In this document: one piece after another, positions 1-9,330 of the stretch
Layout: the number at the start of each line of letters is the position of its first letter
Position numbering within the stretch: the stretch's first letter is position 1
Assembly: GCF_000003605.2 (NCBI RefSeq)
Contig: NW_003142823.1
Span: 4,445 to 34,601, forward strand
Length of the DNA: 30,157 bases
Reading direction: 5' to 3'
DNA from: Saccoglossus kowalevskii
Lineage: Eukaryota; Hemichordata; Enteropneusta; Harrimaniidae
The notes under the pieces: model-generated
Told to the model about the DNA's origin: nothing
Seen by the model: only the letters and a program-made list of their open reading frames with translations
Databases searched by the model: none
Program-made: the position numbers and the translations under genes

Positions 1-1614
1 CATTGAGCAGCGATACTGGTCTCCAATTATGCAAATCAGTCAATGCTTTATCAGGTTTGGCAATAAAGTAATAACAGCTTGTTTTTGTGTGGTAGACATG
101 ACACCATGATTGAAACTGTAATTTAGTGAGGCCACCAATCCATCCCCATTTTTTTCCCAGAAAAATAAAATTCAGGGGGTAGCCCGTCACTGCCAGGTGA
201 TTTATTTTTTGGGGATTTTTTAAGACAGAAAATACTTCCTCTTTAGTCAGAATACCTTCACATTTGTTTATTTTTATTTTATTTTTGTGGGTCAACATGT
301 GGGATATTATTATTATTAAAGAACCCATATTTATCATTTGAATTCAAATTTGGAGAGGTCGATGCATATAACGCAGTATAATAATTTCTGATTTGCATAA
401 GAATGTCCCGTTCACCAGTAAATTCGTTATGATCGACCATCAATTTGGTTACAGTTTTCTTTTTAAAATTACGTTTTTCCAAGTTCAAAAAATATTTAGT
501 AGATTTTTCACCCTCCTGATACCATTGTATGCGTGAACGGATAGCAGAGCCCTGAATCTTGTGATCAATAATGCTATCAAGTTCTTTTTTTAAAGCTTCA
601 TACTGCATCAAAACACCCTCATCCAAATTGTCATCGATTTTTTTTTAAATTATACAACTCTTTTTCCAATTCAATTTCTCTATCCTTCTTTCTTTTGCTT
701 GTCGCTTTGAGAATTCAACAGTAGCCTGACGAATCTTGTACTTCAAGAATTCAAAACGAGTTTGGTGGTCAAGGTATAAAGTATCACGCAGAATATCGTC
801 AATGGTTTTATTAATACTTTCCGTATAAGTATTGTCCTCTAACAGGCCACAGTTGAATTTCCAAAACCCAGGGCCTCTACGGGAACCACCTCCGACAGAA
901 ATCGAAATCACAATTGCATCATGGTCTGATTTTGTACAAGGAAAGTCACAAAGTTTTACCTGTTTACCAAAGTTTTACCTGATTATTCAGATGTTTAGAA
1001 ATCAAAAAGTAATCCAAACGTGTTGCAGCATTTCCCCTTCTCCATGTAAACCTATATGTATTAGGATAAATATCAATAAGATTATAACATTTCATAAAAG
1101 ATAACATTTCCTTTCTAGAAGTTGATCTTGGATCAATATTTTCACCTCGTTTATCCATTACTGGATTTATTGGTATATTAAAATCACCTCCCATAATCAA
1201 TATACTGTAAGAAAAATTACAATTAATTGATGTCTTAACAACTTTTAAAAAACGAATCTGTTCTTCTTCTCTATTCGGAACATATATATTTGCAATCACT
1301 GCCTTAAAGCTATCAATATCTATTTCCAGAAAAATAAATCTACCAGATGCATCTTTGACAATTTTAGTATGTTTTATAGTTGTATTTGTGTGTAATAAAA
1401 TTGCTGTCCCACAGTTTGCCTGAGTTCCATGCGAAAAGAAAATGTGCCCTCCCCAGTCAACCTTCCATTTGTGTTCATCCTCTGAACTGCTATGGATTTC
1501 TTGCAGTAAAATTATATCTGCTTTCTGCCTCCTACAAAAATGAAAAATAGCCTTACGCTTCTGTTCATCTCTTAATCCCCTTACATTTAAACTAATAACA
1601 TTTAATGAATACAT
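1..1614 (-). pseudogene. Decayed L1/Tx1-like LINE ORF2 (endonuclease plus start of reverse transcriptase)
   Basis: Read on the minus strand from an ATG at 1614, this is ORF2 of a non-LTR retrotransposon. The apurinic endonuclease shows the expected series: LNVRGL near the start, LLQE, GGDFNIPIN, TRLDYFLIS and, after a frameshift, SDHDA at about 915-929. The linker with WYQEGEKSTKYFLNLEKRN (402-626) follows, then the first reverse-transcriptase blocks at 1-240, including a DLHNWRPVSLLN motif at the left edge. The frame breaks near 963, at the T-run around 640, and at least twice in 1-240, so the copy is dead. The rest of the reverse transcriptase lies outside the window. The linker and RT motifs fit the L1/Tx1 superfamily, but the exact clade is inferred. 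No ORF1 is recognisable upstream, so the copy may be 5'-truncated. Confidence 0.92.
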
Positions 1615-1950
1615 GTACTACAAACACAAAACGTATAAAACACGCATACATAAAAGCTCAAGTTCAAAAAAAAGAAAAAAATACCTGGATAACAGTAAAC
1701 AAAAGCTGCTGCTCCAAAAAATCCAAAAAAAAAAAATAAATATTTACGATTCACAATATGCTATTTTAAAGGTAACAAACAGTCAATAAATGCCATGTTT
1801 ATCAGAAAAAAGAATAAGTTGCACCCCAACGTAATTAAACAAAGTGCACGTGTACAGGGAAGCAATTTCCAATACCACACACAGCACCTTTTCACTCTTA
1901 TGTAACCTAAATAATACACGGTGACAATGGTGACAATGTACACATACTAA
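1615..1950. other. A/T-rich flank upstream of the LINE, no gene seen
   Basis: This stretch holds A-runs and short low-complexity tracts. Possible minus-strand open frames here are short and resemble no known protein. It may contain untranslated LINE sequence, but nothing recognisable as ORF1 is present. Confidence 0.5.
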
Positions 1951-2120
1951 CAGGTGCGGAACATGAGTGGTAAAGGCCGCGATGGAATTTGCCTTTTTTT
2001 TTTTTTTTTTAATTTAATTTTAATTTTCAATTTGATTTTGTATAATATGAAAAAAATCATTAACTTAGTCTGGCGATTTTAAAGTTTGTACCCCCCATAA
2101 AAATCCTGTATCCGCCCCTG
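1951..2120. mobile_element. Possible hAT-like non-autonomous element
   Basis: The segment begins CAGGTGCGGA and ends TCCGCCCCTG. The termini are inverted repeats matching at 9 of 10 bases (CAGGTGCGGA against CAGGGGCGGA). CAGGGGCGG-type ends are typical of hAT elements. The 170-bp interior has a T-run and A/T-rich sequence and no coding capacity. The flanking 8-mers (catactaa and cattcatt) agree at only 4 positions, so a target-site duplication is not supported. The right end is therefore more credible than the whole unit. Confidence 0.35.
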
Positions 2121-2158
2121 CATTCATTGACATTGAAATAAGCACATGGAGTAATATG

Positions 2159-2287
2159 AGGTTATTACGAAGAAACCGAAAAGTATGCACGGAGACAGGA
2201 CGGCGGGACTAACGACCGACACGTAGCGGTGGTCGATGCGACAGCGAACAGTCTGAGTGCATACTTCGCAGATCCTCGTTATAACCT
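2159..2287. repeat. Imperfect inverted repeat, arms about 31 bp
   Basis: The left arm at 2159-2190 and the right arm at 2257-2287 are inverted copies. They share perfect AGGTTAT ends and perfect AAGTATGCAC ends next to the loop, with mismatches between. The 66-bp loop is clearly more GC-rich than its surroundings and contains ACGACCGACACG. It could be a remnant of a foldback DNA element. No coding sequence is recognised. Confidence 0.5.
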
Positions 2288-3554
2288 TATTATTATACAT
2301 CATCATTGGGGTGCAGAAATCCAAAAAGTTTAGAACACAATCAGCAAACTTCTTTGTGTGTAGTCCGATCAAACTTTGGTGGCAGCCATGTTTGTTTTTA
2401 TTATTAGAGGACGCTTACGCGCTTAATCATTCCATATTTGGAATTCGCATTTCCTAATATGGTAGGATGAAAATACCCCGTGAAATACCGCAAAGTTACG
2501 GCACGCTGTAACTTATGGCGTTACGGTGACAGATGTATAATAATATGTTTTATGCACAGTCGCATTTATTTTTATATTTTGAAATGTGTTATTTTGGAAG
2601 AAAATAGTGACAGTGATTTGATACAGTATAATAGATCATTTTTTGTATATTGATGAAGTGTCGAATTCGTAATAAAGATGTTCGAAACGATTATTGTAGT
2701 ATTTTTGGAATATCTGTTACAAGTGGGCGTCATGCAAATTCAAGTGTCAAATTATCGGTTCGTTGTTTTATCCTAAGTCGCCTATTTCGTTCTACTACTG
2801 AAGTGTATCAATAAGAAACACGTATCCATGTACTTGTAACCAGGCAACTGAGGTATGTAGAGGGCGCACTTACTAGTCGGCATTGTTTGAATAGTACAAT
2901 CAGTGTTTTGGGAGTCGACACAGAATAGCTAGTCAGCACATACATGCCGGTAAGTATATAAAGTGTGTCCTTATTCTTGAACAACATCACATATTTCTTT
3001 TTTTTCTTTTCAAACCAATTTCAATAAGTTGCTGTTTTGTCGAGTATGGTGTGGAGCGAATTAAAATAAAAACCCGCATTTTCTATCTGGTGCAAAAATC
3101 TTTTTTTTTATTTACAGTTTTTTATTGTTTTTGTTTATATTTTTCAAACACGTACTATAGCCATCCGTGTTCGCAAAACCTGACCGTATGTTATATCTAC
3201 ATCGTCGCTTCCCTTTAATTACGTTGATTGTATATGTTGTGGAATGATACAAGTATTTTATTCACTGTTGTATTGTGAAACTGTCAGAATATGTACATTG
3301 CAGCTATATGACCAGATGACCCTTTAGATTATATCTATATGTGTGCATATATTACATGCAGTGGTATTAGACAGTGTTATATGCATATCAGGTGTACAAA
3401 TATACAATTTTACTGCTAGCCAACCTTAACTGTATATTTAAATGCGTTTTTTTTTCACGGCTAGGAACTGTTTGATTGTTCTGCTCAGTTCCCAAGAAGT
3501 AAAACAATCAGGATTTGTCCAGGGTCCTTTTAACGAATCGTATCTTCAGCTGTC
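2288..3554. other. Gene-poor AT-rich sequence
   Basis: No convincing coding frame or RNA gene is visible. The stretch has scattered T-runs and one CTCF-like core (TAGAGGGCGC) at 2858-2867. Short open frames on either strand look random. Confidence 0.5.
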
Positions 3555-3646
3555 TAATCAAGAGATGACCTGTCACCCCGTGAATTGATACCCATATATG
3601 TAATCAAGAGATGACCTGTCACCCCGTGAATTACTACCCATATGAG
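3555..3646. repeat. Tandem duplication of a 46-bp unit carrying a DR1-like motif
   Basis: Two copies lie at 3555-3600 and 3601-3646. The first 32 bases are identical and the tail diverges slightly. Each copy contains TGACCTGTCACCC (3566-3578 and 3612-3624), which reads GGGTGA-C-AGGTCA on the minus strand. That is a direct repeat of nuclear-receptor half-sites with one spacer base. A further AGGTCA follows at 3653-3658. The array ends about 600 bp upstream of the start codon at 4257. Confidence 0.8.
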
Positions 3647-3659
3647 TAATCTAGGTCAA

Positions 3660-4256
3660 AATGATAGGATTAAGCATTCATACTAACGTAATAATTACAT
3701 AATGTGTCAAATTTGAGTGAAATCGGACGAAAATTCGCATCATAATTGTTGCATCTATTTCTGGGATGGGAACATCTGATACTACTCCGTCAAACTGCGT
3801 TTTTAAAATTTGTTCTAATTTTGATATTGGTAACCAAGACTTGGTATTCTATTGTACGTCATGCTCATAAAACCAATCAATGTCTAATTAATGTGACAGT
3901 GTTCTATTTCGTATGATTATTTATGGTAATTACCAAAGCCTTGACCGCACACAATATATGTCATCACATGTGTATTTAATATATGGTCACGTCATAAGAT
4001 TTGGTGATAAAACAACAATATAATATTTTTATTACACTTTTATTATTACCATGCCGTACCTCGTCGTTTATGCCGTACAACTATTTTACAGGTGCGGTCT
4101 AGAGTAAGAACACGATACAACATACTGGTTCAATGAACCACCCTCTTTATTGAAGTATAAATAATCTAACACGAATTCATTTATTCGTTTTCCATAGACT
4201 TGGAGTACTTTTGCAGTTAGGAAGAACAGTTTTGCAGACTCGAATTGATCGTAGTC
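3660..4256 (+). other. 5' flank of TRIM-like gene 1
   Basis: This is AT-rich DNA between the 46-bp duplication and the ATG at 4257. I see no clear TATA box at a useful distance and no upstream coding exon. The start context, gtagtcATGg, has purines at -3 and +4. Confidence 0.4.
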
Positions 4257-5813
4257 ATGGCAACGACATTTCTGAAGAATATCGAGCACGATCACCTGAC
4301 TTGTCAAATATGTTTCATGAGATTTCGAAATGCCAGAGTGTTACCATGTCAACATAATTTCTGCGAGCAGTGTCTCTGTAAACTAGGAACACACAAACAG
4401 CAGATAACATGCCCAGTATGTCGCACTAGTCACGATATCTGTCGAGAAATCAGCTTTCCCAAAAGTCTAGTGATCAATTCACTCACTGACGTGTTGGAAA
4501 CACATGACAGGCAAAGACTAGGTAAAAATTTATGCGATGGATGTGAGGAGAACATGGTACACGGCAGGTGTCTGGAGTGCCAGCTAAACATCTGTGAAAG
4601 CTGTACAAAGACTCATGGGAAGCTGAAGCTGACTAAAAGCCATGCAATCATGAAGATTGGTGAATATGAAGATGCGATGGGACGAGATCCAGACCTTGAG
4701 AAAGCGTACATTTACTGTGACAAACACGATGATGTTCGGCTGAAGTTGTACTGTAAGCCATGTCATCAACCAATATGCACTGAATGTGCGGTGTTCGACC
4801 ACCATCAACATCAATATGTACGCGTGGAAGACGCTAAGGTGGAAGCAATAGCTGAACTCAAAGAACATGATAATGAATTAAATAAAATAGCAAAAGAGCT
4901 TCAAGCTGGGAAAGAGAAATTACAGACAGATAGAATCGTTTTACAAGATGTTTACAACGAAGAAATCACAAAACTAAACAGACAATCTGAACGGGTTTTA
5001 GAGAAACTGCGAGAAAAACTGAAGAACATTGAAGTTAAGGTGCAGGAGACGACTAAAGCTCAGTCCAAGTATTTGAAAGCAGAGTATGACGCCAAACAGA
5101 AGAGTATCCAAACGCAGATAGATGACGTCACATTGACTGAACAGAGGGTTTTGGAAACCCAGGCCTCTCTGGTGAAGGTTGTCAAGGAAACACATGATGT
5201 TCGACTGGTACAGATGAAGAAGAGGATCGCTGCAAATGTTGTAGAGATGCAACAGCAATGCGGAAGTCACAATGTAGAACAACTAGAATTCCTACAACTA
5301 GATTGTAAAGATACACTAGAATCCGCGTTCAATGATTCAGATATTTCTATTGGTTGCTATAAAAAACAGATAGTAACAAGTATGCAAAACGGAACTTCAG
5401 ACAAGGATTCCAAACCAGATCGTACACCAACCAATACTGGTGAAAGTACTGAAACACAAATAACAACACCAAAACCTGTAGACTTCGCAACGCAAAAAAC
5501 GCTTATTTCAGATGTGCTAAAGGGCCCTTGGAAGGAAGGAATCACGTGCTACTTACTCAATGTCCAATGGTTTAAAAAATGGAAAACGTACGTGAGATAC
5601 CATTCCAAGTCAGTGCGTAATAATGCCAAAGAAGCGTATTTTCCGGGTCCTATTGACAATTCAAGTCTTTTTGAGAACGGTAAGGAAATCGTTCTCAAAA
5701 GTATTTGTCCCGGCATTCATTATGTTCTTATACCGGAAGTTGGGTGGGATTTGTTTGTAAGCTGGTATGGTCTTGTTGATGGACAAAATCCTATTATCAA
5801 TTTGTTTGAGTGA
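4257..5813 (+). CDS. RING/B-box/coiled-coil protein with C-terminal DUSP domain (TRIM-like E3 ligase), gene 1
   Basis: A single uninterrupted exon of 518 residues. The RING is a complete C3HC4 (Cys16, Cys19, Cys31, His33, Cys36, Cys39, Cys52, Cys55). B-box 1 covers about 93-129 (Cys93, Cys96, Cys105, Cys108, Cys113, Cys116, His120, His129). B-box 2 covers about 154-185 (Cys154, His157, Cys166, Cys169, Cys174, Cys177, His182, His185). A coiled coil rich in Glu, Lys and Leu spans roughly 190-335, then a polar Thr/Ser/Pro linker to about 415. Residues 416-518 match a DUSP domain: QWFKKWKTYV, FPGPIDNSSLF, YVLIPEVGWDLFVSWY and VDGQNPI line up with USP4/USP15 DUSP. The family role is RING-dependent ubiquitin transfer with coiled-coil dimerisation; DUSP would be a protein-interaction module. 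Substrate is unknown. ATG 4257 is chosen because the frame extends only a few codons further upstream without another ATG. The fusion is visible in sequence; function is inferred. Confidence 0.93.
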   Translation: MATTFLKNIEHDHLTCQICFMRFRNARVLPCQHNFCEQCLCKLGTHKQQITCPVCRTSHDICREISFPKSLVINSLTDVLETHDRQRLGKNLCDGCEENMVHGRCLECQLNICESCTKTHGKLKLTKSHAIMKIGEYEDAMGRDPDLEKAYIYCDKHDDVRLKLYCKPCHQPICTECAVFDHHQHQYVRVEDAKVEAIAELKEHDNELNKIAKELQAGKEKLQTDRIVLQDVYNEEITKLNRQSERVLEKLREKLKNIEVKVQETTKAQSKYLKAEYDAKQKSIQTQIDDVTLTEQRVLETQASLVKVVKETHDVRLVQMKKRIAANVVEMQQQCGSHNVEQLEFLQLDCKDTLESAFNDSDISIGCYKKQIVTSMQNGTSDKDSKPDRTPTNTGESTETQITTPKPVDFATQKTLISDVLKGPWKEGITCYLLNVQWFKKWKTYVRYHSKSVRNNAKEAYFPGPIDNSSLFENGKEIVLKSICPGIHYVLIPEVGWDLFVSWYGLVDGQNPIINLFE

Positions 5814-6352
5814 AACTGCTTAAAAACAATTTCTAGTAGTAGCGTTCATGCACAGCTCCTTGGCACAGGCTAAGAGGTCAAATACCTTAGCCTGTGCTAA
5901 GAAATGTTGGCACAGACTAAGAAATGCTAAGTGCAGATTAAATCTAGCACGTTTTTAAAATCTGGTCCAGATCCTTAGCATGGGCTAACGAAGTGTGCGT
6001 CAAAACTTAGCTCGGGCTAAGCGCTCAACACGCCATTATATTTAATGTTCATTTTACTATTATATTCATAACCGTTCATTTCGGTGAGCCGTTTACTTTA
6101 TGACAGTAAACGCGAACACACATAGAGAGATTCTTCTTATAGCATGGAAGGTACTAACGGTTAGAGACTCTGTGCTACTTCCCGTTATTCTGCAATCTAC
6201 ACTTTCTAAATTTTCTTTGGTATTGTTTTATAAGGCAGTAGAACTAACATGTATACCTTTCTAGTTACTGTACTAATAATCATTGTTAAAATGACTATGA
6301 GAGATTTATGTGATTCTTAACAGATTTGGGCGTTCCTTAGCCCCCTGCTAAA
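5814..6352 (+). repeat. Cluster of CTTAGC-N4-GCTAAG palindromes in the 3' flank of gene 1
   Basis: Perfect or near-perfect inverted motifs occur at 5886-5901 (loop CTGT), 5974-5989 (loop ATGG, right arm GCTAAC), 6006-6021 (loop TCGG) and 6336-6352 (five-base spacer, right arm GCTAAA). Single GCTAAG arms lie at 5869-5874 and 5926-5931. A larger inverted pair, GGCACAGGCTAAG against CTTAGCCTGTGC, spans 5862-5897. If transcribed as a 3' UTR these could form short hairpins. As DNA they resemble dimeric protein-binding sites. A variant polyadenylation signal, ATTAAA, is at 5937-5942. No canonical AATAAA follows gene 1 until the LINE end at 6942. Confidence 0.7.
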
Positions 6353-6565
6353 CACTGTTTCCTCCCGTGCGTGAACTATCTGATATACACAAATATGAGA
6401 TTCGCTTAAATATTTGTACATACTTGGTACAGCGTGAAAACTACTAGTGTTACATTCAGAAGATTGTAATTACTTGGACTTGAAATTGAAATATTTGAAT
6501 GACTGTGAATATGCAATAATGTCTACATTATATTTGACCAGCATATTACTCTTCCATAACGATAA

Positions 6566-6960
6566 AAATTTCCAAGAATCGAGGCAAATTACAGATTGTG
6601 TAAAAAATGCAACACAGGTACTGTAGAAGATGAAAAACATTTCATCCTTGACTGTTGCTTCTTCACTCAAGAAAGAAATACCCTCTTAGAAGATTGTAAA
6701 TTAGAAATGTGCAGTACAACTAACCGAAATTTAATATTCACTTGCATCATAAATAGTATTACTGCACTTGCAAAATACTTAAAAAACACAATTTATAAAA
6801 CCTAATTGTAATACGTATTTTATATATACCCTTTAGTTTGTTTTGTTTGTTATTTTGAAACTTTTGTTGTTTTTGTTTATTTGTGTTTGTTTTTTCTGAT
6901 CTGTATCCTTACCATACAGCACCACCGATGGTGCAGTTGTGTAATAAAGTTATTGTTAAG
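6566..6960 (+). mobile_element. 3' end of a non-LTR retrotransposon with C-terminal zinc knuckle
   Basis: An open frame from 6566 to a TAA at 6803-6805 encodes the tail of a LINE ORF2. It contains RLCKKCNTGTVEDEKHF followed by ILDC, a Cys-x2-Cys-x9-His-x4-Cys knuckle of the type at the C-terminus of several LINE polymerases. A stop at 6563-6565 and loss of everything upstream show 5' truncation. The 3' UTR is T/G-rich, has a small CACCACCGATGGTG hairpin and ends with an AATAAA at 6942-6947 followed by GTTATTG. The clade is not assigned. Confidence 0.8.
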
Positions 6961-7696
<736 letters not shown>

Positions 7697-8850
7697 TCAT
7701 TTGAAAACCTTAGTTGAATTAGCATATACACAAGGCAGAATTTGACACGCCTAAACAATCTGCCAACAATACTGATCTGTGATTGGCCTGACTGTCAGAT
7801 GACACGTGATTAATTAATAATTTTCCATTGGATAGATTTGTGTTCAGTGTCACGTGGTATTGAGCTGAGCAATAATTGTGGTCGTGTATTTATAACGTCG
7901 ACAAAGGAATCTTGTTAGCGTTTGTTTGTTTGTTGTTATGTTTGTAGTCATTGGATGAAAGAAAGTGAAGAAATCCTCAGATCTTATGAAATATGATAAT
8001 AAAGCTAATTAAGGAGTGTCCATGTATGTTATTATTATTATGACGTAAGCAACAGATTTTCTTTCCCCTGCCAACTCAACTAAGTCGCATACGACTGTAG
8101 TTTGTAAACACAATAAATACCTGTTTCCGCTGATCCCATCAACCTTTTTCGGTTTTCACTGTATGCAAACTTGTAATCCTTTCACCGTGATTTTCAAAAC
8201 ACGCATGCGTATCGTTTGGAAAGTCACGTGACCTTTAGGTGGACCCGACCTTTAGTTGTAAACACTGAGTACACAAATGATCTATTTTATACCATAGACC
8301 CTCTGTTAGAGGGTAATATATAACTCAGGTGTTTTCTATTTATAGTACCATATATGTGTTTATCTTGACTGACGACAAATGTGTTTCTATCCAACTTTCA
8401 ATGAAAACCCATAATTTTGAACTACCACCTAGATATGCAACATAGATTAATGGTCGAAGGTTCCCCAGATTTACTGATATTGAATCCTTCAAGGGATGAA
8501 CCATCAGAAACTCTGGGGAGCAAATTTAAAAAACAAATTGCACGGGAGACATATATCCTGTATGGATCAATAAGAGACACACAATTTTGATCGCATAAAT
8601 CGTAGAAATACATTTCACACCGTGGGAAACAAAATTACAGTAAATTCGTCATGAGCACAAAACTAAGAGAAGAAAAACATATTTTTCTGTCATCGCTCCC
8701 CGGAGTTCCTAAGGTCCATCCCTAATTACATGATGCCATGATACTATCATGCAATTAAGTCTATCTAAATCTATCACACCAGCAACTCAGTAATTCGTGC
8801 AAGATTAATCTGATAAAAAGCTTCCTCACGATATCCATATCTTCACAACA
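7697..8850. other. Distal 5' flank of TRIM-like gene 2, with E-boxes and a short hairpin
   Basis: No gene is recognised. CACGTG E-boxes occur at 7803-7808 and 7851-7856. An eight-base palindromic TCACGTGA lies at 8224-8231, followed by two GACCTTTAG copies. A perfect 7-bp stem, ACCCTCT-GTT-AGAGGGT, is at 8298-8314. A minus-strand open frame of about 60 codons at 8422-8613 resembles nothing known. Confidence 0.45.
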
Positions 8851-9129
8851 CTACATGTCAACATGGAACTGTAGTGCAGTAACTCGCCCCGTAACTCGCT
8901 CACCGTGGCAGCAATGAACTCCTGGTTTGGCGTCCGGAAAAAAACGCCTTGTCGTGTCCATCATAGTGATAACATAATTGCAAACTCTAATCTCGTTCTG
9001 ATCGTTTAGTAATTCTACCTGCTTCACGGGTAAAGGCGTGTCGGCTCCTTCAAGTTAGTGATCAATTGCATAGTTTTCCAGCAACTCCAAACTCTCGCCA
9101 ATACACCGTTTACATTCTCTGACGTGACC
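8851..9129 (-). pseudogene. Possible degenerate coding stretch, unidentified
   Basis: One minus-strand frame is open from 9129 to a TAG at 8851-8853 except for a single TAA at 9055-9057. It lacks a usable early ATG. Upstream of the stop it reads RECKRCIGESLELLENY. Downstream it reads LEGADTPLPVKQVELLN, later RRFFPDAKPGVHCC. The composition is balanced, unlike most random frames here. A donor-like ACG/GTGAGC follows the HCCH codons near 8908. I do not recognise the family; it could be a decayed exon or chance. Confidence 0.25.
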
Positions 9130-9330
9130 TTAAAAGAACACGTTTGTCGTTGTTAGTCATTAAACTAATAACAGGGTTTAAAGTACACGCCAGTAATTGA
9201 TTAGCATTTGTAAATATTTAATTTGTCTAGCATAGTCACTAATTCAATTTAATGTTCAACCTGCTTATCAGTGTGGACGATATACTAGTACCATAAATAG
9301 TACAGATATAACGTCATAAAACGACACACC
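9130..9330 (+). promoter_or_regulatory. Proximal 5' flank of TRIM-like gene 2
   Basis: AT-rich DNA with a CRE-like AACGTCAT about 13 bases before the ATG. No clear TATA box. The start context, acaccATGg, is a strong Kozak match. Confidence 0.3.

Noticed and set aside
1951-2128. 8-bp target duplication for the possible hAT element
   Set aside because: The flanking 8-mers match at only four positions.
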